From positions 1 through 64,000 of the forward strand of contig JAPJRC010000002.1 in the NCBI GenBank assembly GCA_030824805.1: a stretch of 64,000 bases of DNA. The letters run 5' to 3'. The DNA comes from Micavibrio sp. Its GTDB lineage: Bacteria > Pseudomonadota > Alphaproteobacteria > Micavibrionales > Micavibrionaceae. The notes below the pieces were generated by a model. It was not told the origin of the DNA, did not search any database, and was given only the letters and a program-made list of their open reading frames with translations. Made by a program: the position numbers and the translations under genes. This document shows positions 49,112-59,060 of this stretch, piece after piece. Numbering within the stretch: position 1 is the first letter of the stretch; each line of letters opens with the position of its first letter.

Positions 49112-50437
49112 CTACGAACCGAAACCAAGCGCCATGCCGTTCTGGGTAAGAGCCGGAGCAGGGGCGGTTGCCGTGCGTCTTTCTTCGTTGGTGGCTGCGC
49201 CGAAGAAGAAGTTCTTCAGAGCGCTTACACCTTGCACAGCGTAAGAGTGGTCGATCGTGTTTTCTTCGCCCATAACTGCGGCACCACCGGCGCGGACTGC
49301 TTCTCTCCAGGCTGTGCCCAGCGTGAGGTACGTGGCGGCGCCACCGAGACCTGCAACCGTTTCGCCAACACCGGATACGAGGCTGAGGCCGGCTTTGCCG
49401 AATTCGCCTTGCAGGGCGTATCTGGACGTATTGTAGATAGTATCGCCGGCGGCAATGATAGAAGAAATGCCGGGGATAGCGCGCAGGCCGAGCTGTGCGG
49501 CAACCGGAGCTGCAGCCGTGGCCACAGCCGTAGCGGCTGTACCGCCACCAACGATGGACAAGCCTACACCTGTGAGTTCAGCCGTAGAAGCGTTCATAAC
49601 ACCGCCCGTCGTGGCAGGAGCCGTGGCACCGGCACCGCGCAGGGCACCAGCGTTCGGCGTAGCGGCTTCGGCTTCGCCGCTCATCAGGCCCATACCGACA
49701 GCGCCTGCGCCACCGATAGCCAGAGCCCATTTGCCGACAACCGGCAGGCGGCTTGCAAAGCCAAGAATACGGGAACCGATACCTGCGCGGGCAACGTCAT
49801 CCGCAGCGCCAACCGCGGCGCGGGCAACATCATCCGCTGCGTTCGCAGCACCACCGGCAACAGCCGAGACGCCGGGAGCACCTGCGCGGCCATTCAAAAG
49901 AGCGCGTGCGCCCAAGGCAGCAGCACCAGCGCCGCCTGTAATCATAGCAGCCTGACCAAGATTGATACCGGAGTCACCGGAACCCGATGGACCACCGGGC
50001 GAACCGGGACCTGCAAGAGGACGGCCATTGCCGTCAACGCCATTGTAGCCAGCCATCGCGCCGATGCGCGTCGGGCGCTGAACGCCGCTGTTACCAAGGC
50101 CCATCAATGTTTCAGGGATACCGCCGCCAACACCGATAAGCTTCAACAGCATGCCGATTTCAGCGAGGAAGTTGTAAAGGCCGGAGAATGTCTGACGTGA
50201 CCCGGCGCTGGCTGTAACATCTGCGGCGTTGTCGGTTACTGTTTCCGCGCCGCCTTTGATGAAATTGCCAACCGCGCCGCCTACAGCGCTTGTGCCGCGA
50301 CCGCCGTTAAGCGTCTGGTCCGCAGCAACGAGGCCCGCACCGCCGATCAGGGGCCATTTCATGGCGGAGAAAACTCCCGGGAGTTTGGAAGCCGAATTCA
50401 TCGCCCAACCTGCAATTCCTTTTACCAGTCCGCCCAT
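49112..50437 (-). CDS. Large Gly/Ala-rich hydrophobic protein
   Basis: 441 residues with no signal peptide and many Gly, Ala and short hydrophobic helices (ITGGAGAAALGARALL, WALAIGGAGAVGMGLM). The sequence NAADDVARAAVGAADDVARA shows a short internal repeat. This composition is seen in pore-forming or membrane-inserting secreted proteins and in phage tape measures, but no family signature is present. TTAGGAG precedes the ATG and TATATA upstream is a likely -10. It is probably the first gene of the minus-strand group. Confidence 0.68.
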   Translation of the reverse strand: MGGLVKGIAGWAMNSASKLPGVFSAMKWPLIGGAGLVAADQTLNGGRGTSAVGGAVGNFIKGGAETVTDNAADVTASAGSRQTFSGLYNFLAEIGMLLKLIGVGGGIPETLMGLGNSGVQRPTRIGAMAGYNGVDGNGRPLAGPGSPGGPSGSGDSGINLGQAAMITGGAGAAALGARALLNGRAGAPGVSAVAGGAANAADDVARAAVGAADDVARAGIGSRILGFASRLPVVGKWALAIGGAGAVGMGLMSGEAEAATPNAGALRGAGATAPATTGGVMNASTAELTGVGLSIVGGGTAATAVATAAAPVAAQLGLRAIPGISSIIAAGDTIYNTSRYALQGEFGKAGLSLVSGVGETVAGLGGAATYLTLGTAWREAVRAGGAAVMGEENTIDHSYAVQGVSALKNFFFGAATNEERRTATAPAPALTQNGMALGFGS

Positions 50438-50759
50438 TTTAAACTCCTAAATCTACCGCGCTCTGTTTCGTTATATATAGCGGTATTACGTTAACTTACC
50501 CCTAAGATAGCAAATCGCATTTGGCGATCTCAAATCGGTCTGGATAAATGTTTTAATTCAATGGGTTGGAGCGTTTTGCCGTTTTCGGCGATTCTTACGG
50601 AATCTGTTTTTTGTCTAGTTCGTTCCACGCTTTTTTCTTATATTCGGGCCGATTCCGGCCCCGGGACGTGCCCAAACCCTCTATATAAAGAGTATACAGA
50701 AAACCTGCGGAAAAAGCCAAATTTTCCGCAGGTTTCAAAGGTTTCCAAGGCTTTCCGGC
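50438..50759. other. Intergenic region between purH and the Gly/Ala-rich protein gene
   Basis: No gene is seen on either strand. The purH-proximal end holds a terminator hairpin, listed separately; the other end holds the promoter region of the 441-residue protein gene. Confidence 0.6.
50701..50735 (-). terminator. Terminator of purH
   Basis: AAACCTGCGGAAAA pairs perfectly with TTTTCCGCAGGTTT over 14 bp around a 7-base loop. It lies 25 bases after the purH stop on the minus strand, followed by TTCTGTAT. Confidence 0.88.
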
Positions 50760-52331
50760 TTAGTGGCGGAAGTGGCGCATGCCGGTAAAGACCATGGCGA
50801 GGCCTTTTTCATCGGCGGCGGCGATAACATCGGCGTCTTTTACCGAGCCACCCGGCTGGATGATGGCTGTGGCCCCGGCTTCTGCGGCGGCCAGAAGGCC
50901 GTCCGGGAACGGGAAGAACGCATCAGACGCGACGGCCATGGCATCGCCCACGGCGGGCATCAGTCCGAATTCTTCCATACGTGCGGCAGCGATACGGGAC
51001 GAATCGCGTCGATTCATCTGACCCGCGCCAATACCGACCGTAACGCCTTGTTTTGCATAGACAATTGCGTTGGACTTCACATGCTTGCAGACCTTGAAGG
51101 CGAAGAGCATGTCGTTCAGCTCTGTCTCGGTCGGCGCGCGCTTGGTGACAACCTTCAGATCGGCTTTGGTGATAACACCCGCATCGGCATCCTGTACCAG
51201 CAGACCGCCGGCCACAGGCTTGAAGAACGTGCGGCGGGCATGGATATCCGGCAAGCCGCTTGTTTTCAGTACGCGCAGGTTCTTTTTGGTTGCGAGCACG
51301 GGGAGAGCGTCGGGCGCGATATCCGGCGCGATGATGACTTCGGAGAAGATCTCGATGATCTTGGCCGCCGTTTTTGCATCGAGCGTGCGGTTCAGCGCGA
51401 TGATGCCGCCGAACGCGGACACAGGGTCGCACGCGAGGGCTTTGTTGTAGGCGTCGAGCATATCGGCACCCGTGGCAACGCCGCAGGGGTTTGCGTGCTT
51501 GATGATGGCAACGGCCGGCGCGTCGAACTCGGCGACGAGTTCATAGGCCGCATCCGTGTCGTTGATGTTGTTGTAGGAGAGTTCTTTGCCTTGCAGTATT
51601 TCAGCATTGGCAGCACCGGGACGGTTTTCCAGCGTGCTGTAGAGCACCGCCGTCTGGTGCGGGTTTTCGCCGTAACGCATGGATTGTTTGAAGTTTCCTG
51701 TGAAGGAAATCTGGCGCGGATATTCGTTGTCCTGCTGCGCGAACCAGCTGGAGATAGCGCCGTCATAGGCCGCCGTGTGGCCATAGGCACGGGCGGCGAG
51801 TTTCTTGCGAAGGTCGAATGTGGTTGCGCCGTTGTTGGCGGCAAGTTCTTCGGTAACAGCCGCATAATCGGCAGGGTCTGTCACGATGGCTACGAACGCG
51901 TGGTTTTTGGCCGCCGAGCGCACCATGGCGGGGCCGCCGATATCGATGTTTTCAATGCAGGTGTCGTAATCAGCCCCGGAAGCGACGGTTTTCACAAAAG
52001 GGTAAAGATTCACCACGACGAGGTCGATATCGCCGATGCTGTGTTCGTCCTGCGCCTTCTTATGGTCCGCGTTGTCGCGCACGGAAAGAATGCCGCCATG
52101 CACTTTGGGGTGCAGCGTCTTCACGCGGCCATCCATCATTTCAGGGAAGCCTGTGTGCTCGGATACGTCTTTGACTGTAAGGCCAGCGTCTTTCAGGGCC
52201 TGGGACGTACCGCCGGTGGAGAGCAATTCGACGCCGTATTTGGCGAGTTCCCTGGCGAAGTCCACAAGGCCCGTCTTGTCGGACACGGAGAGGAGGGCGC
52301 GTTTGATTTTAACGGGCTGGGGGGCGGTCAT
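50760..52331 (-). CDS. purH: Bifunctional purine biosynthesis protein PurH
   Basis: 523 residues from the ATG at 52331; Met at 52361 would add ten residues but has no binding site. The N-terminal IMP cyclohydrolase domain has RALLSVSDKTGLVDFA, STGGTSQAL and DGRVKTLHPKVHGG. The C-terminal AICAR transformylase domain has KHANPCGVA, VCKHVKSNAIVYAK and MNRRDSSRIAA. Together they perform the last two steps of IMP synthesis, using 10-formyl-tetrahydrofolate supplied through FolD. The che operon lies upstream on the same strand. Confidence 0.97.
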   Translation of the reverse strand: MTAPQPVKIKRALLSVSDKTGLVDFARELAKYGVELLSTGGTSQALKDAGLTVKDVSEHTGFPEMMDGRVKTLHPKVHGGILSVRDNADHKKAQDEHSIGDIDLVVVNLYPFVKTVASGADYDTCIENIDIGGPAMVRSAAKNHAFVAIVTDPADYAAVTEELAANNGATTFDLRKKLAARAYGHTAAYDGAISSWFAQQDNEYPRQISFTGNFKQSMRYGENPHQTAVLYSTLENRPGAANAEILQGKELSYNNINDTDAAYELVAEFDAPAVAIIKHANPCGVATGADMLDAYNKALACDPVSAFGGIIALNRTLDAKTAAKIIEIFSEVIIAPDIAPDALPVLATKKNLRVLKTSGLPDIHARRTFFKPVAGGLLVQDADAGVITKADLKVVTKRAPTETELNDMLFAFKVCKHVKSNAIVYAKQGVTVGIGAGQMNRRDSSRIAAARMEEFGLMPAVGDAMAVASDAFFPFPDGLLAAAEAGATAIIQPGGSVKDADVIAAADEKGLAMVFTGMRHFRH

Positions 52332-52411
52332 GGCACTGTCTTTTCTGGCTGGGTTTGTCATGGCGGGGAAAATACCGCCAAAGCCCTGCGGATGCAAGTT
52401 TACCCGAAAGA

Positions 52412-53323
52412 TCAGATCTTGGCGGCGCCGGTGACCGGAACGGCGGGTTTTGGCACAGCGGGCGCGGGGGCAGATGCCGCCGCCGGTGTAGGAGCCGGAG
52501 GGGTGATGGTCGTGCAGCTGGGCTTGATATATATACCGCGCGAGTTTTCCAGTGGTTTGAACGCTTCGGTGATGCCCAGAACGGTTTCCGCGCCACCCAG
52601 GAACATAATGCCGTCTTCGGGCAACAGGGTCGCCATATTCTCCAGCACTTTGGCTTTTGTTTCGCGGTCGAAATAAATAAGCACGTTGCGGCAGAAAATA
52701 ATATCAATTTTGCCGAAGCCAGCCATCGGCGTGAGCAGGTTGAATGGTTTGTATTGTACCATCGATTTGATGTCCTGCTTGATATGCCAGCGATCGCCTT
52801 TCTGGTCGAAATATTTCATCAGCATCTGGATGGGCAGGCCACGCTGCACTTCGAACTGGCTGTATTCGCCTTTCTTGGCTGTTTCAAGAACCGCGGTGTC
52901 GATGTCGGTTGCTATGATCTCGAAGTTAAAGCCTGCAAGCTTCGCGGCGTTTTCCTTGATGACCATGGCGAGCGAATAGGGCTCTTGTCCCGTCGATGCC
53001 GCCGCGCACCAGATGCGTACCTTTTTCAACGGGCGCGTTTTTACCAGATGCGGAATGACAACATCGCGGAACTGGTCGAACGGTTTTGAATCGCGGAAGA
53101 AAGACGTCTCGTTCGTTGTCATCGCTTCGACAATATCCTTGATAAGGTCGGGCGAGGGCATGGCGCGCAGAGCCATGGTCATGGCTTCGAGTGTTGCGTA
53201 ATTGTGTTTGCGCGCAACGGGTGTAAGGCGGGAATCGAGCAGATAAGATTTATCCGGCGTCAGCGTGAGGCCCGATTTCTCTTTCAGCAGATCTTTATAC
53301 AAATCGAAGTCGTTGATGCGCAT
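52412..53323 (-). CDS. cheR: Chemotaxis protein methyltransferase CheR
   Basis: 303 residues. The N-terminal helical domain recognises receptors, and the methyltransferase core is seen as VRIWCAAASTGQEPYSLAM, IATDID and IIFCRNVLIYFD. The last 45 residues are an Ala/Pro-rich tail, an addition to the usual length. CheR methylates receptor glutamates for adaptation, opposing CheB. It is the last gene of the che operon, five bases after cheB. Confidence 0.96.
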   Translation of the reverse strand: MRINDFDLYKDLLKEKSGLTLTPDKSYLLDSRLTPVARKHNYATLEAMTMALRAMPSPDLIKDIVEAMTTNETSFFRDSKPFDQFRDVVIPHLVKTRPLKKVRIWCAAASTGQEPYSLAMVIKENAAKLAGFNFEIIATDIDTAVLETAKKGEYSQFEVQRGLPIQMLMKYFDQKGDRWHIKQDIKSMVQYKPFNLLTPMAGFGKIDIIFCRNVLIYFDRETKAKVLENMATLLPEDGIMFLGGAETVLGITEAFKPLENSRGIYIKPSCTTITPPAPTPAAASAPAPAVPKPAVPVTGAAKI

Positions 53324-53328
53324 GAATA

Positions 53329-54492
53329 CTATACTTTCCCAAATGCCTGTCTAACCCATGGGCCGATGTCCTGCAAGGGTAGGACAGCCGTACACAGGCC
53401 GTTGGTGGCGACGGCGCCGGGCATACCCCAGACAACCGATGTTTCCTGGTCCTGCGCCACCACGCGTCCGCCGCCTTCGACCACGAGGCGGGAGCCCGGA
53501 AGTCCATCGGAGCCCATACCGGTGAGAATCACCGTAAGGAATTTGGGACCCCATATCTTGATAGCGCTGCGGAGCATCGGATCGACAGAAGGTTTGCAGA
53601 AGTTTTCCGGCGGGCCGTCATCGAGCACGATGCGGATTTCGGTGCCGACTTTGTCGAACAGCATGTGTTTTCCACCGGGTGCAACGTAGACCTTGCCTTT
53701 TTCAGCGGGCATGCCTGTTTCGCCTTCCATCGCCGTTACGCCTGTATGCTGGGTAATGTGCTGGGCGAGAATTTTGGTGAAAGTTGCCGGCATGTGCTGG
53801 GTCAGGATGATCGGCACATCGAAGTTTTTAAAGCTGGTTATGACCTTGAACAAAGCCTGCGGCCCGCCCGTGGAACTGCCTATCGCAAGAAGATTGGGGC
53901 GGAAGAGCTCGCCCGGCATGTGTTTACGCAGCTCGAACGCGGTCTTTTGTTTCAGGGCGGCATTCTGGCCGCCAGAGAATGTGCCTGTGTTCAAGGGCAC
54001 GTTTGCGGAAGGGCGTGCCACCGTTGCGGCGTCCTTGCGGCGCCCCAGCGCCTTTACCACGCGAATGACTTCGTTCCTGAATTCATCGGCCGAATGGATG
54101 GCCGAAGAGTTGGTCGGCTTTGCGATGCATTCCGTGGCGCCAAGCGAGAGCGCTTTCATCGTCATCTCGCCGTTGCGCACGGTCAGCGTCGAACACATGA
54201 TGACGCGCACACCGGGTGAGGCGGCCAGAATTTTGGGCAGCGCGGTGATACCGTCCATCACCGGCATTTCAACGTCGAGGATGACAACGTCCGGATTGTG
54301 GCGTGCCGCCGAACTCACACCCTGTTCGCCGTTGGCGACAGAGGCGACAACGCGGATCTCCGGATCTGTTTCGAGGATGCGGCCGATAAAACCGCGCACG
54401 ACAGCCGAGTCATCGACCAGCATCACATGGATCTGATTGGCGGGGGCGGGGCCTTTGCCGGAAAGGCCAGTGGCGGGCGGTGTTAATGACAT
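53329..54492 (-). CDS. cheB: Chemotaxis methylesterase CheB
   Basis: 387 residues. A receiver domain (about 22-140) has the acidic pair in LVDDSAVV, phospho-acceptor Asp73 and Lys125 in IAKP. After a linker, the methylesterase domain has AIGSSTGGPQAL with the catalytic serine, TQHMP with His233, and the GMGSDG motif. Phosphorylated CheB removes receptor methyl groups and deamidates glutamines. It lies between cheY and cheR. Confidence 0.97.
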   Translation of the reverse strand: MSLTPPATGLSGKGPAPANQIHVMLVDDSAVVRGFIGRILETDPEIRVVASVANGEQGVSSAARHNPDVVILDVEMPVMDGITALPKILAASPGVRVIMCSTLTVRNGEMTMKALSLGATECIAKPTNSSAIHSADEFRNEVIRVVKALGRRKDAATVARPSANVPLNTGTFSGGQNAALKQKTAFELRKHMPGELFRPNLLAIGSSTGGPQALFKVITSFKNFDVPIILTQHMPATFTKILAQHITQHTGVTAMEGETGMPAEKGKVYVAPGGKHMLFDKVGTEIRIVLDDGPPENFCKPSVDPMLRSAIKIWGPKFLTVILTGMGSDGLPGSRLVVEGGGRVVAQDQETSVVWGMPGAVATNGLCTAVLPLQDIGPWVRQAFGKV

Positions 54493-54512
54493 CGATACTC
54501 TTCTAAAAAATC

Positions 54513-54890
54513 TTATTGGGCCGGATCGATCAAACCGATCTGGGAAAATTTCGACTCAATGATTTCGGAATCAAACGGCTTCATAATGTATTCGTTTGCT
54601 CCGGCCGTCATGGCACGCTGGATATGCGCCATATCGTTTTCTGTTGTACAGAAAATCACTTTGGGATTTTCGCCCAAAGGCATCTGGCGCAGCTTTTCAA
54701 GGAATTCGATACCGCTCATGATCGGCATGTTCCAGTCGAGCAGGATCACATCCGGCATCGTTCCGCTGCAGTAATCATAGGCTTTCTGACCGTCTTCCGC
54801 TTCTTCGCAGGAAAAACCGAGATCCTCGACAATCCGTCTTGCGACCTTGCGAACCACGCGGCTGTCATCCACCACCAAACAAAAAGGCAT
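54513..54890 (-). CDS. cheY: Chemotaxis response regulator CheY
   Basis: 125 residues, a single receiver domain: VVDDSRVVRK, phospho-acceptor Asp52 in LLDWNMP, Thr in FCTTEND and Lys in YIMKPF. It would carry the signal from CheA to the flagellar motor and be dephosphorylated by the CheZ encoded at 32.7-33.4 kb. It lies 26 bases after cheW. Confidence 0.95.
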   Translation of the reverse strand: MPFCLVVDDSRVVRKVARRIVEDLGFSCEEAEDGQKAYDYCSGTMPDVILLDWNMPIMSGIEFLEKLRQMPLGENPKVIFCTTENDMAHIQRAMTAGANEYIMKPFDSEIIESKFSQIGLIDPAQ

Positions 54891-54916
54891 ATTGCTCCCC
54901 TGGGATTAAAACAAAG

Positions 54917-55396
54917 CTACTTTTCAAGGCTCTCCAGCAGGCGCGGCACATCGAGCACCACAAGAAGCCTGTCTTTCAAGCGATAGATACCCTGACACAC
55001 GCTGCGCCACTGCGGATCAAGCGTGGAGGGGTTGTTCTCGTAATCACGTTCCTGCAGGCTCATGACATCGCCAACACGGTCGATCATGAGGCTATAGAGT
55101 TCGTTCTGGTTTTCCACGACAACGCTCATTTCCTGGCGCTGGTCGTTGCTTTTCTCGCGCCTGGGCATACCAAGGCAGGTGCGGACGTCTATGGCGGTCA
55201 CAATGCGGCCGCGCAGGTTCAAGGAGCCAGCGACGGCGGGCGGCGCCAGCGGCACACGCGTTACTTTCTGTTCGCCCAGAACATCCTGCACCTGAAGGAT
55301 CGGAATGCCGAAAATCTGATCGCCGATCATGATCGTCAGGTAATCGCGGGTTACACCCGATGCGACGTCTTCGCGGGCCATGGCAAGAGTACCCAT
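54917..55396 (-). CDS. cheW: Chemotaxis coupling protein CheW
   Basis: 159 residues, one CheW domain: DYLTIMIGDQIFGIPILQVQ, GSLNLRGRIVTAIDVRTCLG and a C-terminal VLDVPRLLE. It links receptors to CheA at the signalling array. The start overlaps the cheA stop by one base (TAATG); Met6 is an alternative start. Confidence 0.95.
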   Translation of the reverse strand: MGTLAMAREDVASGVTRDYLTIMIGDQIFGIPILQVQDVLGEQKVTRVPLAPPAVAGSLNLRGRIVTAIDVRTCLGMPRREKSNDQRQEMSVVVENQNELYSLMIDRVGDVMSLQERDYENNPSTLDPQWRSVCQGIYRLKDRLLVVLDVPRLLESLEK

Positions 55397-58116
55397 TACA
55401 GTCCCCCCTTAGACATTCTTGGCGGTTGCGCGCTCTCGTTGGCGGCCACCAATGTCTCAGTGAGCGTGTTGAGCAGCGTGTCGCGGTCGAATTTGGCGAT
55501 ATATCGGGAGAAGCCTACATTCATGCCGTGATCGATATCCTGTTGCGTGGCGTGTGAGGTGAGGGCCACCATCGGTATGTCACGCCAGCGCGAATTTTCT
55601 TCACGCACTTTCTGCGCGAATTCGAAACCGTTCATCTGCGGCATTTCGATATCGGATACGATGATGTCGAATTTTTCCCCGTTCTCGCGCATTTCCAGCG
55701 CGGAAAGCGGATTGTCGAGCGTGGTGACGTTGTATCCTGCAACCTTCAACAAAGGTGTCAGCATATTGCGGAAGAACGGCGAGTCATCGACCAGCAAAAC
55801 CTTGCGGCCTTGCGTCGATGCCTGGCCGAACGCTTCTTCGCCGTGGTTCTTGAACCAGTTCTTGTCGGTGGAGCGGATATAGTGACCAATATCGACGACG
55901 TCGGTGGCCCGGCCGCCGATGATGGCGCTGCCGATAATGCCTGTGCCGCTGGAAGCGATCTGGACATTCACAATCTCTTCGGTGATGTCGACGATTTCAT
56001 TTACGACAAGCCCCATCGTGCTGTTTGTATCGGAAAAGACGAGAACGGGTTTGCGCGGTTGGTCGTTAAGGCTCACAGTGCTATCGAACGGCACGAGCGG
56101 CATTAATTGTCCGCGGTACTGGATCATATGGCGGCCGTTCGAGGATTCGATATCCTTTGTTGCGATTTCCTCAAGGCGGGCGACGAGAGAAAGCGGCACG
56201 GCTTTCGGTGTGCCGTCGCCTGTGTTGAAGAGGAGAAGGGATGTCTTGTCTTGCGAGTAGCCTTGTTTCGTTTCGGCCTGTGCGCGTGAACTGGCTTCGG
56301 CTACATCGGTTTCGCCTGCAGCCTTCGCAACGCCGTTCGGATCAAGGATCATGATAACCGATCCGTCGCCGAGAATGGTGTTTCCCGAGAATATTTCGAT
56401 GTCTTTCAGGATGCGCGAGACAGGTTTGACCACGATCTCCTCGGTGTCGAACACTTTGTCTACGATGATGCCGAACTGGTACGTGCCGATCTGCGCCACG
56501 ATGATGTAACGGCTGTCGGCGGAAGCCGCGTTTTGCGGTTCCAGGTTGAGAAGATCGCGCAGCGAGACGAGCGGGAGAAGTTGGTCGCGCAGACGGAAGA
56601 AGGGCGTACCTTTGACGGTTTCGATCTTGATCGATGATTTTTCCGATGCCAAAACCAGTTCGCGCACGGCAAGTTGGGGAATGGCGAAACGTTCGCCGCC
56701 GGCTTCGACGATAAGCGCAGAAACGATAGCAAGCGTGAGCGGAATCTTGATCAGGAAGGTAGAACCTTTGCCTTCCGTCGATTTCAAGACGATAGAGCCG
56801 CCGATTTTTTCAATGTTGGTGCGGACAACATCCATACCGACGCCGCGGCCGGAAACGGAGGTGACTTTTTCCGCCGTGGAAAACCCGGCTTTGAAAATAT
56901 ATTGCTGGATCGCCTGATCGGACATGGACGCCACTTCTTCTTCGGTGGCGAGGCCGTTCTTGATGATCTTTTCCTTGATCTTGGCGAGAGGGAGGCCTTT
57001 GCCGTCATCGGTAATCTCGATGATGATGTGGCCGCCTTCATGATAGGCGTTCAAAATGATTTTGCCTGTTTCAGGCTTGCCCGCCTTTACGCGGTCGGCG
57101 GGCATTTCCACGCCGTGGTCGGCGGAGTTGCGCACCATGTGGGTGAGCGGGTCTTTGATCATGTCGAGGATCTGGCGGTCGAGCTCCGTATCCTGACCGA
57201 GCATAATCAGATCGATCTTCTTGTTCAATTCGACGGAAAGGTCGCGGATGATACGCGGCAGTTTCGACCAGGCGTTGCCGATCGGCTGCATGCGGGTTTT
57301 CATCACGCCTTCCTGCAGGTCGGAGACAACATGGTTCAGGCGTTGCAGGGGCCCTGCGAATTCCGTGTCTTTTTGGACGCGCAGAATTTGTAGAAGCTGG
57401 TTGCGTGTCAGAACAAGTTCCGACACCAGTGTCATCAGGTTTTCCAGCACATCGACATTGACGCGCAAGGACTGCGCGGCGAGGGCGGATTCTTTGCCGT
57501 GGTCTTCGCCGCCGGCAGATTTTTCGGCCGGTTTTGGCGCGGAGGGTGTTGGTTCCGGCGCGGCCATGGCAACGGCGGCGTCGTTGGAATCGTTTTCCGG
57601 CACGGTAACGATTGTGTGCCACTGGTCCGGCGGCAGCACAGGTGTGGCATCAAACAACGCCTGTAACGGGTCCACTTCGTTTTTGACGGATTCCGGTATG
57701 ACGTCTGCGCCGCTGGTTCCGTTTTCCGGGTTGCCGTCGCGACCTTCGAACACGGCGTCGAGTTTTTCAATCAGGGCGGTGTCATCGCCTTGCGGTTCCG
57801 AGCCCGTGGATTCAAGTTCGCCGACAATGTATTTGATGCGGTCGAAGGATTCGAAAATCAGTGTGACGTAAGAGGGCGTGACTTTCAGGTCGCCGTCGCG
57901 GAAACGACCCATGACGTTTTCGGCGCGGTGCGCAACCGTTTCGAGGCGGGAGAGGCCAAGAAAACCACATGTCCCTTTGATCGTGTGCATCAGGCGGAAG
58001 ATGCTGGAGATCAATTCTTTGTCGTTGGGGTTTTGTTCGAGCCGAACCATATCGAGGTCGAGGGCTGCCAGGCTTTCATTCGTTTCCGTGAGGAACTCTG
58101 TGATGAGATCGTCCAT
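55396..58116 (-). CDS. cheA: Hybrid chemotaxis kinase CheA with C-terminal receiver
   Basis: 906 residues from the ATG at 58116, which has GGGA upstream. Domains in order: HPt with His44 in RLMHTIKGTCGFLG; a Pro/Ala-rich linker; dimerisation; HATPase with NSADHGVE, DDGKGL and GRGVGMDVV; CheW-like domain; a second CheW-like domain (NTGDGTPKAVPLSLVARLEE onward); and a receiver with VLLVDDSPFF, Asp in VSDIEMP and Lys in IAKF. It autophosphorylates and passes phosphate to CheY and CheB. The receiver may act as a sink or internal regulator. First gene of the operon. Confidence 0.96.
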   Translation of the reverse strand: MDDLITEFLTETNESLAALDLDMVRLEQNPNDKELISSIFRLMHTIKGTCGFLGLSRLETVAHRAENVMGRFRDGDLKVTPSYVTLIFESFDRIKYIVGELESTGSEPQGDDTALIEKLDAVFEGRDGNPENGTSGADVIPESVKNEVDPLQALFDATPVLPPDQWHTIVTVPENDSNDAAVAMAAPEPTPSAPKPAEKSAGGEDHGKESALAAQSLRVNVDVLENLMTLVSELVLTRNQLLQILRVQKDTEFAGPLQRLNHVVSDLQEGVMKTRMQPIGNAWSKLPRIIRDLSVELNKKIDLIMLGQDTELDRQILDMIKDPLTHMVRNSADHGVEMPADRVKAGKPETGKIILNAYHEGGHIIIEITDDGKGLPLAKIKEKIIKNGLATEEEVASMSDQAIQQYIFKAGFSTAEKVTSVSGRGVGMDVVRTNIEKIGGSIVLKSTEGKGSTFLIKIPLTLAIVSALIVEAGGERFAIPQLAVRELVLASEKSSIKIETVKGTPFFRLRDQLLPLVSLRDLLNLEPQNAASADSRYIIVAQIGTYQFGIIVDKVFDTEEIVVKPVSRILKDIEIFSGNTILGDGSVIMILDPNGVAKAAGETDVAEASSRAQAETKQGYSQDKTSLLLFNTGDGTPKAVPLSLVARLEEIATKDIESSNGRHMIQYRGQLMPLVPFDSTVSLNDQPRKPVLVFSDTNSTMGLVVNEIVDITEEIVNVQIASSGTGIIGSAIIGGRATDVVDIGHYIRSTDKNWFKNHGEEAFGQASTQGRKVLLVDDSPFFRNMLTPLLKVAGYNVTTLDNPLSALEMRENGEKFDIIVSDIEMPQMNGFEFAQKVREENSRWRDIPMVALTSHATQQDIDHGMNVGFSRYIAKFDRDTLLNTLTETLVAANESAQPPRMSKGGL

Positions 58117-58311
58117 AAAAATTCCCGTCCCGCGCGGGCGCGCGGTGCTCAAAAATAGGTATAAATGAAGAAAACGCCTAGTACATAGAGGATGGCAGAA
58201 GATCGTTAACGAGATATTACCTATCCCGCTTCAACCATTCTAACGCACCGTTTTATAAATAAAAGCGGCAAGTGATGGGGTATGTAAGAATAATGCCGTA
58301 ACGGCGGATGT

Positions 58312-59013
58312 TTAGGCCGCGGGCGCTGCGGGGCAGTCGATTGCGAAAACGATGCGGTCTTCGCGTTTTTCCTTAATGCGCACGGTGTAGCCATAATGCG
58401 ACGCTATCACAGAGATTGCATACGGGTGCACGAGGCGCGGATCGAGGTCTTCGGTCGCGATGTCTTGACGCAGGGCTGCTTCCACATTGTCGCGCAGAAG
58501 GATGCCGTCGCCTTCGGCAACGATAAGTGTTTGGTTGCCTTCACCGGGGCGCACCATCACGAAACCGCCTTTGACCAGCGTCTCGGAGGCCAGCATCAGG
58601 CCTGCCATCAACATTTTGCAGTAGGCATAGGGAAGCGGCTTTGGGCCGAGATTGCCGTGCGGGTCCCAGGCTTGCGTGATTTTGCCGTCGGCGGAGATAA
58701 GTTGCGAGAATGCCTTCTGCACGTCTTCCGGCTTTACGTTTGGGTCGCGGCCGCCGGCGCCATAGGCGATGCGGAAAGCCATGAGTTTTGCGGAGGCTTG
58801 GCTGGCGCTGTGCTGGATCAGGCCAAGCGCTTCCTTGCGCTGTTCGGCATCATCGCCCATCTCTTCCATGAATTCGACGCCGTTGTTAATGGCACCGACG
58901 GGGGAAACGAGGTCATGGCAGATGCGGCTTGCCAGCAATTCGATCACGCTCGCCGATTTGTTCGGCTTGGCTTCGGGGGCGGCGGTTTCGGTTTGCGGTT
59001 GGGCGGTCGTCAT
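58312..59013 (-). CDS. chpT: Histidine phosphotransferase ChpT
   Basis: 233 residues. The helix SRICHDLVSPVGAINNG contains the phospho-acceptor His33 and is the ChpT signature; a degenerate HATPase-like domain follows. In alphaproteobacteria ChpT carries phosphate from the kinase CckA to CtrA and CpdR, controlling cell cycle and motility genes. It lies at the end of an operon with the DnaJ-like gene and galU, 196 bases upstream of cheA, so both circuits sit side by side. Confidence 0.93.
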   Translation of the reverse strand: MTTAQPQTETAAPEAKPNKSASVIELLASRICHDLVSPVGAINNGVEFMEEMGDDAEQRKEALGLIQHSASQASAKLMAFRIAYGAGGRDPNVKPEDVQKAFSQLISADGKITQAWDPHGNLGPKPLPYAYCKMLMAGLMLASETLVKGGFVMVRPGEGNQTLIVAEGDGILLRDNVEAALRQDIATEDLDPRLVHPYAISVIASHYGYTVRIKEKREDRIVFAIDCPAAPAA

Positions 59014-59060
59014 GAGAGCGGGATCCTGTTTTTGGAAAAAGTTGCCCCCATTCTGGGCAA

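Noticed and set aside
50763..52676. Long open frame (637 codons) antisense to purH and cheR
   Set aside because: It mirrors two conserved genes on the other strand, has no domain and arises from their codon bias.
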